A stretch of 5,105 bases of DNA from an uncultured Desulfobacterales bacterium. GTDB lineage: Bacteria > Desulfobacterota > Desulfobacteria > Desulfobacterales > UBA11574. Positions 1-4,767 of this stretch are shown here, in pieces. A program made the position numbers and the translations under genes. Location of the stretch: positions 1 through 5,105 of the forward strand of contig CALANC010000246.1 of NCBI GenBank assembly GCA_937925895.1, written 5' to 3'. How positions within the stretch are numbered: position 1 is the stretch's first letter; each line of letters begins with the position of its first letter. Under the pieces are notes generated by a model that worked only from the letters and a program-made list of their open reading frames with translations, was not told the DNA's origin and did not search any database.

Positions 1-257
1 GCATAACATCTGATTCCAAGCGAACCTTCGTCATAATCACGGCATTTTGTTCCGGTTTTTTTGCGGTGATGATAACCGGTTTCCTGGTCGGATTTTCTCT
101 GTACCTAACCGGAGAAGCTTTTTTGCCTGCTGCCAAATTGATTGTTGTTGCTCATCTGCCGGTTATGTTGATCGAAGGAATTTTGACAGCTGCTTGTATC
201 CTTTTTCTCAAAAAACTAAGACCTGAACTTTTAGAAAAAACTTATGCAAAAAGATAG
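1..257 (+). CDS. nikM: Nickel/cobalt ECF transporter substrate-binding membrane protein, C-terminal end (partial)
   Basis: This is the last 84 residues of a CbiM/NikM protein, open at the left edge and read from base 3. The family is the S-component of ECF transporters: it sits in the inner membrane and binds Ni2+ or Co2+. The visible part has two hydrophobic segments, one around FVIITAFCSGFFAVMITGFL and one around the conserved block AHLPVMLIEGILTA, then a short charged tail (KKLRPELLEK). Block and tail match the usual end of CbiM proteins. The GTG/ATG at 66-71 lies inside the continuous frame and is not the start. The metal-binding N-terminus (usually Met-His) is outside the window, so metal specificity cannot be read here. 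The stop overlaps the next gene by 14 bases, suggesting translational coupling. The symbol nikM rather than cbiM rests on the L-type partner gene and is an inference. Confidence 0.88.
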   Translation, partial: ITSDSKRTFVIITAFCSGFFAVMITGFLVGFSLYLTGEAFLPAAKLIVVAHLPVMLIEGILTAACILFLKKLRPELLEKTYAKR

Positions 258-912
258 AATATGTTTAAAACGAATACTTGATGCCCATTCAGCGTTCGCT
301 CTTTCCATTTTTGTGTCGCTATGGCTTATTTTTTCCCAAGAACCGGCATTGGCTCACAAGGCGACCATATTTGCCTGGATAGAAGGAAATACGATCCATA
401 CCCAAAGTAAGTTAAGTGGCGGTAAAAGGGTGAAGGGAGGGGAAGTGATCGTCTTCGGTCTCGATGGTGTTCCACTTCTCAATGGTAAAACCGACGATAA
501 CGGTATGTTTTCGTTTACCATTCCTCAGAAGACCGGACTTAAAATCGTCCTGAAAGCTTCCATGGGACATCAAGCCGAATGGTCTATATCACCGGAAGAA
601 ATAGGAGCACCTGCATCTGAAAACAGTACTCTTGAGACCTCTAACATAGTCCCGGTGCAAAAAAACTTGAGTTCAAAAGATGTCGAAACAAACCAAAAAG
701 CTTCTAAACAGACGGACGTCGAACTCAACAAGAAACACATCCAAAAAATCGTCGACGATGCACTAGAAAGAAAGCTGGCGCCGATTTTAGATAAGATGGC
801 CCAATCGTGTGATCAGGGACCCGGTTTAACTGAAATTATCGGTGGAATCGGTTACATCATAGGTTTAGTGGGGGTGGCGTTGTATATTAGTAACCGCCGC
901 AGAAAGGAATGA
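244..912 (+). CDS. nikL: NikL/CbiL-type accessory protein of the nickel/cobalt ECF transporter
   Basis: A 222-residue exported, membrane-anchored protein. Residues 1-37 form a signal peptide: basic Lys/Arg, a hydrophobic core at about 17-30, and an ALA cleavage site before His38. The mature part begins HKATIFAWIEG, followed by a beta-rich domain to about residue 115 resembling the carboxypeptidase-regulatory-like or Ig-like fold (GGEVIVFGLDGVPLLNGKTDDNG). A polar, poorly conserved linker follows (about 120-160), then an amphipathic segment (KKHIQKIVDDALERKLAPIL). The end is one membrane helix (about 195-216, with GGIGYIIGLVG) and an RRRK tail expected in the cytoplasm. This layout is typical of NikL/CbiL proteins that replace CbiN/NikN in some nickel and cobalt importers; the exact role is not settled. 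The ATG overlaps nikM by 14 bases and has no good ribosome binding site, so coupled translation is likely. Nickel is favoured over cobalt by family knowledge, not by a residue seen here. Confidence 0.82.
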   Translation: MQKDRICLKRILDAHSAFALSIFVSLWLIFSQEPALAHKATIFAWIEGNTIHTQSKLSGGKRVKGGEVIVFGLDGVPLLNGKTDDNGMFSFTIPQKTGLKIVLKASMGHQAEWSISPEEIGAPASENSTLETSNIVPVQKNLSSKDVETNQKASKQTDVELNKKHIQKIVDDALERKLAPILDKMAQSCDQGPGLTEIIGGIGYIIGLVGVALYISNRRRKE

Positions 913-921
913 CCAAATAAG

Positions 922-1677
922 ATGTTTGAAGAACCATCCCACAATGATTCATTACTAATGCATCTTGATCCTCGTATTAAAATCGTGGCTGTTTTCTTTT
1001 TTTCTATGGTTGTGGCAATATTGAACCGAATACCCGTTTTGCTGTGCGCTTGGGTCCTCGGTTTTCTTATGGTTTTCATCGCTAAAGTCTCTCTAAGGGA
1101 ACTCGTCAAAAGACTGACACCGGTCAATATGCTGGTGGGCTTTCTGTGGCTCTTTCTTCCCTTTACCTTTCCCGGCAAGCCGATTTTATACCTTGGCACG
1201 CTTCCTGTCACCCATGAAGGGGTTTTGTACGCAACAAAAATCACTATTAAATCGAATGCCATCATGCTCACGATGATTGGTCTGGTGGCAACAACGTCTA
1301 TCTTCACATTGGGTCATGCAATGCATGAATTGAAAGTCCCCAAAAAAATCGTTCATCTATTTTTCTTTACCTATCGATACATTCACGTTATGCAAAGAGA
1401 ATATATACGCCTGGCAAATTCTATGAAGATTCGAGGGTTCAGGGCTAAATCGAATTTGCATACATACAAAACGCTTGCCTATATGATCGGGATGATTCTT
1501 GTCAGAAGTTTGGATCGCGCTCAGCGTGTACACAATGCCATGCTGTGTAGAGGTTTTAAAGGGAATCTTTATAGCCTAAAAACATTTTCAATAAATAAAA
1601 GAGACATCGTTTCTTTGGTTTTGGCTACGGCAATTATCATTGTATTAGGGGTTTTGGAGTGGAAAACAACGACCTGA
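922..1677 (+). CDS. nikQ: ECF transporter T-component, CbiQ/NikQ family
   Basis: A 251-residue integral membrane protein that couples the ATPase to the metal-binding subunit of the importer. The N-terminus carries the family hallmark LDPRIKIV (residues 15-22), followed by several hydrophobic segments (about 23-54, 70-84 and 112-132) and a last helix near the C-terminus (about 228-245). The cytoplasmic coupling region has the two Arg-Gly motifs diagnostic of T-components: KIRGF (Arg171-Gly172) and LCRGF (Arg210-Gly211). These helices contact the ATPase. Length is usual for the family. The gene starts 9 bases after the nikL stop. An AAAGGA at 903-908 is rather far (13 bases) from the ATG, so expression may depend partly on coupling. 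The next gene begins inside its last codons. The family assignment is secure; nickel versus cobalt is an inference from the operon. Confidence 0.93.
   Translation: MFEEPSHNDSLLMHLDPRIKIVAVFFFSMVVAILNRIPVLLCAWVLGFLMVFIAKVSLRELVKRLTPVNMLVGFLWLFLPFTFPGKPILYLGTLPVTHEGVLYATKITIKSNAIMLTMIGLVATTSIFTLGHAMHELKVPKKIVHLFFFTYRYIHVMQREYIRLANSMKIRGFRAKSNLHTYKTLAYMIGMILVRSLDRAQRVHNAMLCRGFKGNLYSLKTFSINKRDIVSLVLATAIIIVLGVLEWKTTT
1647..1651 (+). promoter_or_regulatory. Ribosome binding site that supports the GTG start of nikO
   Basis: AGGGG lies 7 bases before a GTG at 1659, inside the 3' end of nikQ. No ATG occurs upstream of the conserved ATPase N-terminus in this frame, and the next Met codon falls just before the Walker A motif. 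The GTG is therefore the only sensible start. Confidence 0.6.
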
Positions 1678-2387
1678 CTATTCATCTTAAAAACATCACT
1701 TTCTCCTATCCCGGTTGCGATCCGGTACTTGAAAAACTGAATATACAGTTCCAGAAGGGCAGCAAGATTGGTTTGATGGGACCCAATGGAAGTGGGAAAA
1801 CGACGCTTTTTCACATTATTATGGGACTTTTAAAACCTTCAGCCGGTAAAATAGAGATCTTTAATACACCCGTAGAAACGGAAAATGACTTTAGAAAGGT
1901 TCGAGAAAAAATCGGCCTTCTTTTCCAGGATGCAGATGACCAGCTGTTTTCGCCTACGGTTTTAGAGGATGTCGCATTCGGCCCTTTGAATCTTGGCAAG
2001 ACCAAAAGTGACGCTATGGATATCGCTAAAAATACATTGGATTTTTTGGGGTTGAATGGTTTTGAAGAAAGGATTACTTACAAGCTGTCCGGAGGAGAAA
2101 AAAAGCTGGTCTCCCTGGCCACAGTGCTTGCCATGGAACCTGAAGTTCTGCTTTTGGATGAACCGACCAGCGGTCTCGATGACAAGACAAAAGAAACGAT
2201 AAAGAACGTGTTGATGAGCCTGGATCTTTCCTATATTTTGATATCACATGAAATCGACTTTCTTGCCGACATAACGGATTCCATCTATACCCTGCAAAGT
2301 GGTGCCATCAATTATGATAGGGAAATTCAGGTGCATCACCACGTTCATGCACACGCCCATGGCGCATATGAGCATGAGCACGATTAA
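1659..2387 (+). CDS. nikO: ECF transporter ATPase, CbiO/NikO family, with His-rich C-terminal tail
   Basis: A 242-residue ABC ATPase that powers the nickel/cobalt importer from the cytoplasmic face. All catalytic motifs are intact: Walker A GPNGSGKTT (41-49, Lys47), Q-loop LLFQD (Gln90), signature LSGGE (143-147), Walker B VLLLDE (163-168, catalytic Glu168), D-loop SGLDD (171-175) and switch His197 in ISHE. The residues after the Q-loop (DADDQLFSPTVLEDVAFGP) are typical of ECF ATPases of the CbiO type. The start is a GTG 19 bases inside nikQ. Residues 225-242 are unusual: eight histidines in 18 residues (His226-228, 230, 232, 234, 239, 241), likely a metal-binding or storage tail. Only one ATPase gene is seen, so a homodimer is expected, as in other CbiO systems. 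The stop overlaps the convergent downstream gene by four bases. Confidence 0.95.
   Translation: MENNDLTIHLKNITFSYPGCDPVLEKLNIQFQKGSKIGLMGPNGSGKTTLFHIIMGLLKPSAGKIEIFNTPVETENDFRKVREKIGLLFQDADDQLFSPTVLEDVAFGPLNLGKTKSDAMDIAKNTLDFLGLNGFEERITYKLSGGEKKLVSLATVLAMEPEVLLLDEPTSGLDDKTKETIKNVLMSLDLSYILISHEIDFLADITDSIYTLQSGAINYDREIQVHHHVHAHAHGAYEHEHD
2331..2384 (+). other. Histidine-rich tail of the ATPase
   Basis: This part of nikO encodes residues 225-242: VHHHVHAHAH, then GAY, then EHEHD. It contains eight His plus acidic residues, with an alternating His-X pattern. Such stretches commonly bind Ni2+, Zn2+ or Co2+ and occur in nickel-handling proteins. It sits beyond the catalytic core, so it is dispensable for the ABC fold. 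Metal binding is inferred from composition. Confidence 0.75.
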
Positions 2388-3442
2388 GCCGCGCAAATCC
2401 CGAAACGTGGCAAAATGTCATGAATAACCGAAAACCGATGGGCTTGAACGGCATCATGGAAAAGCTTCCAGTTGCTCGTTAAGAAATTTTTCTTATAGGA
2501 GTGAACGGGAAGATCAAGGCTTGTACCTAAGGCGTGAGCCTTCCAGGATTCTTCGCCTCTCGGCGCATAAGAGATTTTTTCTTTCCCGAAACTGAAAGCG
2601 CCGCTCCTGATATCATCCAACCACACCTTATGTCTTTTTCCACCGTCTTGTTCTCGGGTGTCGGCAAATAATCTACGGATATGGATTTTATCCGATGATT
2701 TGATACCGCCAACTTTCAAAGAAGGGTCTTTTGCCAGATAGCGTTTCATGATTCGAAACATGTATTCCGCAGCCTGACAGAAAATATCGGTATTGTCGCG
2801 GGCGATTTCCTCTCCCCGACCGTTGATGTACTCCCAGGAAAGAAAGGGGATATCCGGAAATACAGTGGCCCGGGCATGCCCCAATGGAGGGATCGTGTCA
2901 TCGAGCACATCCCGGATGATTTCCATCAAACCACTTTTAAACACGCCGGAATTTCCCTTTTCTTTTACACTTTCAACTTCGTTAACAGAATGCAACACGC
3001 CGGAAAATCCTTGGTGGGACCACGTGTCGGCATAAACATGCATGGCCACACCCAGCCGGTGGAGGCCATACAGTCGATTCTGTTGGGTTATGGTTTCATT
3101 GATCATTTTACGGACGATAAAGCTGTTTGGCGTGCAGATAATTTTGTCGACAAAACTGCTTTCAGGGTTCTTCCCCATACCTTTCCCACCGTTTCCCGGT
3201 AAAAAATGAAAGGGAATCCAGACCTGGTGGTTGGCGAGCGCCGTGAGATTTCTCGGATCCAACATTTTGTGGGCCGTGCTTATACGATGATAAAGGGCGT
3301 TGTTGTTAAAATACACCGTTCCCGAACTGGTGGCATCATCCACATACTGGGAAGCATAGGCGATAATTTCAGCGTTGGACTTGGTAAAGCCGGCAAAACG
3401 AGCGAGCACATAAGTTGTGGCATGATGAAAATCAATCTGCAT
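2384..3442 (-). CDS. DUF6765-like protein, possible metal-dependent hydrolase, function unknown
   Basis: A 352-residue protein with no signal peptide or membrane helix, so probably cytoplasmic. I recognise it from memory as a DUF6765-type family of Desulfobacterota; no function is known to me. Candidate metal ligands are arranged along the chain: His6-His7 at the N-terminus (MQIDFHHATTY), Asp35-Asp36 in YASQYVDDA, His52 and His58 in YHRISTAHKML, then His128 and the motif His135-x3-Asp139-x3-His143 in MHVYADTWSHQGF. That order recalls zinc-dependent phospholipase C and S1/P1 nuclease-like enzymes, although those are secreted. The C-terminus (about 318-350) is rich in Trp, Phe and His (NWKLFHDAVQAHRF). 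The ATG at 3442 is chosen because AAAGGA lies 6 bases before it and the conserved-looking sequence begins there. A TTG at 3490 would add 16 polar residues and has no ribosome binding site. The gene converges on nikO and diverges from the DUF362 gene. Confidence 0.8.
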   Translation of the reverse strand: MQIDFHHATTYVLARFAGFTKSNAEIIAYASQYVDDATSSGTVYFNNNALYHRISTAHKMLDPRNLTALANHQVWIPFHFLPGNGGKGMGKNPESSFVDKIICTPNSFIVRKMINETITQQNRLYGLHRLGVAMHVYADTWSHQGFSGVLHSVNEVESVKEKGNSGVFKSGLMEIIRDVLDDTIPPLGHARATVFPDIPFLSWEYINGRGEEIARDNTDIFCQAAEYMFRIMKRYLAKDPSLKVGGIKSSDKIHIRRLFADTREQDGGKRHKVWLDDIRSGAFSFGKEKISYAPRGEESWKAHALGTSLDLPVHSYKKNFLTSNWKLFHDAVQAHRFSVIHDILPRFGICAA

Positions 3443-3448
3443 GGTTTT

Positions 3449-3454
3449 TCCTTT
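3449..3454 (-). promoter_or_regulatory. Ribosome binding site that decides the DUF6765 start
   Basis: On the minus strand AAAGGA is followed by 6 bases and then ATG (3442). This favours that start over the in-frame TTG at 3490, which has no purine-rich site upstream. Confidence 0.65.
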
Positions 3455-3501
3455 ACCTAAAAGACTGGATGTGGTTGTATTAGCCTGCAAATATTAAGGA
3501 G

Positions 3502-3530
3502 TTTTTAACAATACAGGCCTGATCTGTCAA
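3502..3530 (-). promoter_or_regulatory. Probable sigma70 promoter for the DUF6765-like gene
   Basis: On the minus strand a perfect -35 TTGACA (3530-3525) is followed by a 17-base spacer and TAAAAA (3507-3502), a 4-of-6 match to the -10 consensus. It would give a leader of roughly 50 bases before the ATG at 3442. An 8-bp palindrome, CAGGCCTG (3514-3521), lies in the spacer and could be a small operator, but it is short enough to be chance. Placement between two divergent genes supports the call. Confidence 0.5.
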
Positions 3531-3537
3531 TCCTGAG

Positions 3538-3547
3538 ATGAATTCAT
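3538..3547. repeat. 10-bp perfect palindrome ATGAATTCAT in the divergent intergenic region
   Basis: A perfect 10-bp palindrome sits 21 bases upstream of the DUF362 start codon and just upstream of the -35 of the minus-strand promoter. It may be a regulator half-site pair, or chance in AT-rich DNA. I found no convincing plus-strand -35/-10 pair for the DUF362 gene here. Confidence 0.25.
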
Positions 3548-3556
3548 AAATTGCTT

Positions 3557-3560
3557 AGGA
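3557..3560 (+). promoter_or_regulatory. Ribosome binding site that decides the DUF362 gene start
   Basis: AGGA with 8 bases to the ATG at 3569. The alternative in-frame TTG at 3551 would place this site inside the coding region and has no site of its own, so the ATG is preferred. Confidence 0.6.
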
Positions 3561-3568
3561 CCCATCCG

Positions 3569-4678
3569 ATGACCCGAGTGATATGCAAAAATGGCTCATA
3601 TGATTACCAGACATTAAAGCCAACAATCTTTGACATGCTCACCGATTTGGGAGGAAATTTAATAAACAGGCAAACCAGCGTCCTGATCAAACCCAATCTT
3701 CTGATGCCTGCAAAACCTGAATATTGCATTCTTACGCATCCGTTTGTTGTCAAAGCTGTGGCCGAATATGTCCTCGACAAAGGTGGACATCCGCTGATTG
3801 CCGACAGTCCTGCAATGGGTTCATTTAAAAAAATCAAAAAAGACGGCGGATATTCCGAAGCTTTAGAAGATCTTGACGTTGATATTAAGGCGTTCGATAC
3901 CACGGTAGCATTAGATATCGGTAGACCTTTCGGAAAAATTGAAGTTGCAAGGGAAGCAGTCGAATCGGATGTGATCATCAATCTGCCCAAACTTAAAACC
4001 CACACAGGAATGTTGCTTTCCTTGGGCGTAAAAAACTTGTTCGGATGCATCGTAGGGTTAAAAAAACCGGAATGGCATCTAAAAAGTGGGGTAGATCGGG
4101 AGATGTTCGCCAGGCTTCTTGTTCAGATTTATCACACCATAAATCCATCGATTACTTTAGTTGACGGAATCCAGGCTCTGCAGGGACAGGGACCAGGCAA
4201 AAGTGGTGTGCCCCGTCATCTGGGAATACTTGTGGGCGGTAGAGATGCTTTTGCCGTTGACATGGCCATATGCAGCATGCTGGGAATAAAGCCGGATGAA
4301 CTTCCAACCCTTGAGGCGGCAAAGAAACTTGGGATGTTAGACACTGAAGTAGAATTCGAGGGAGAGTTCAATGCCGTCGGTGATTTTAGGGTCCCGATGT
4401 TGGCACCATTGACTTTTGGACCTAAGCCGGTCCACAAATTCATGCGGAAGCATCTGCTTCAGCGACCCGAGGCCGATGATCTGCTTTGTCAATTATGTGG
4501 AGAGTGTTGGCAGTACTGCCCGGCCAAGGCAATTACCCCTAACAAAGAACAGATCGATTTTGACTTTGATGTATGTATCCGATGTTACTGTTGCATTGAA
4601 ATATGCCCCCACGGAGCCCTCCATACCACAGAGACCTTGCCTGGGAAGATAATGCGAAAGCTTTCCATATTGAAATAA
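3569..4678 (+). CDS. DUF362 domain protein with C-terminal 2x[4Fe-4S] ferredoxin domain
   Basis: A 369-residue probable cytoplasmic iron-sulfur protein. The DUF362 domain spans about residues 35-250, with the usual blocks: VLIKPNLL (38-45), THP (56-58), a KGGHPLIADSPAMGS stretch (71-85), INLPKLKTH (137-145) and LGVKNLFG (152-159). A ferredoxin module follows with two complete CxxCxxCxxxCP motifs: Cys307, 310, 313 and 317 (CQLCGECWQYCP), and Cys336, 339, 342 and 346 (CIRCYCCIEICP), with an extra Cys341 inside the second. Each set should hold one [4Fe-4S] cluster, implying electron transfer. The substrate or redox partner of DUF362 proteins is unknown to me. The start at 3569 rests on AGGA 8 bases upstream. 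It is divergent from the DUF6765 gene and 89 bases ahead of arsR, which has its own promoter, so it is probably a single-gene unit. No terminator hairpin is visible after it. Confidence 0.9.
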   Translation: MTRVICKNGSYDYQTLKPTIFDMLTDLGGNLINRQTSVLIKPNLLMPAKPEYCILTHPFVVKAVAEYVLDKGGHPLIADSPAMGSFKKIKKDGGYSEALEDLDVDIKAFDTTVALDIGRPFGKIEVAREAVESDVIINLPKLKTHTGMLLSLGVKNLFGCIVGLKKPEWHLKSGVDREMFARLLVQIYHTINPSITLVDGIQALQGQGPGKSGVPRHLGILVGGRDAFAVDMAICSMLGIKPDELPTLEAAKKLGMLDTEVEFEGEFNAVGDFRVPMLAPLTFGPKPVHKFMRKHLLQRPEADDLLCQLCGECWQYCPAKAITPNKEQIDFDFDVCIRCYCCIEICPHGALHTTETLPGKIMRKLSILK

Positions 4679-4706
4679 CCCAAAGGATAGCCAGCCAATA
4701 AAAACA

Positions 4707-4735
4707 TTGACATAATTTTTTGTCATGGATATATT
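4707..4735 (+). promoter_or_regulatory. Sigma70-like promoter of the arsR gene
   Basis: A perfect -35 TTGACA (4707-4712), a 17-base spacer and a -10 TATATT (4730-4735, 5 of 6 matches). Transcription should begin near 4742, leaving a leader of about 25 bases that carries the ribosome binding site. The promoter is overlapped by two inverted repeats, consistent with the autorepression usual for ArsR regulators. Confidence 0.75.
4708..4725. promoter_or_regulatory. Candidate ArsR operator 1: TGACA-N8-TGTCA
   Basis: An 18-bp inverted repeat with 5-bp arms (4708-4712 and 4721-4725) around an AT-rich centre. It covers the -35 and much of the spacer. A repressor bound here would block RNA polymerase. 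Assignment to ArsR is inferred from position only. Confidence 0.45.
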
Positions 4736-4752
4736 GCCAAAAAGGAATATAT
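4729..4752. promoter_or_regulatory. Candidate ArsR operator 2: long AT-rich inverted repeat over the -10
   Basis: The arms ATATATT (4729-4735) and AATATAT (4746-4752) are perfect reverse complements. Inside them CC (4737-4738) and GG (4744-4745) also pair around AAAAA, leaving one unpaired G at 4736. The repeat covers the -10 box and the expected start of transcription and ends just before the ribosome binding site. Because only part would be transcribed, a DNA operator is more likely than an RNA hairpin. ArsR-family operators are often AT-rich dyads of this size. Confidence 0.45.
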
Positions 4753-4759
4753 AGGGGAG
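4753..4759 (+). promoter_or_regulatory. Ribosome binding site of arsR
   Basis: AGGGGAG with 8 bases to the ATG at 4768, a strong site that fixes the start. Confidence 0.75.
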
Positions 4760-4767
4760 TATAAACA

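Noticed and set aside
66..257. A separate 63-codon small membrane protein starting at GTG 66
   Set aside because: The frame is open to the left edge and the whole stretch reads as the C-terminus of CbiM/NikM, so the GTG is internal.
852..1307. Minus-strand open frame of 151 codons opposite nikQ
   Set aside because: It lies antisense to an unmistakable T-component gene and its translation resembles no known family.
2331..2352. GTGCAT...ATGCAC 6-bp dyad in the His-tail coding region as a hairpin
   Set aside because: The weak six-pair stem is explained by repeated His and Val/Ala codons; no T-tract follows.
2480..2495. Inverted repeat TAAGAAA-TT-TTTCTTA as a terminator for nikO
   Set aside because: The stem is all but one pair A-T, the loop is only two bases, no T-tract follows, and it lies inside the convergent coding region, where it encodes Lys-Lys-Asn-Phe.
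2793..3460. Three plus-strand open frames (63-108 codons) opposite the DUF6765-like gene
   Set aside because: They are antisense to a longer gene with a good ribosome binding site, promoter and conserved-looking motifs; their products look like antisense translations.
3604..4050. Minus-strand open frame of 148 codons opposite the DUF362 gene
   Set aside because: It is an antisense shadow; the plus-strand frame carries the DUF362 blocks and cysteine motifs.
4679..4725. Rho-independent terminator after the DUF362 gene
   Set aside because: The only dyad with a T-run here, TGACA-N8-TGTCA, has its T-run inside the loop and forms part of the arsR promoter.
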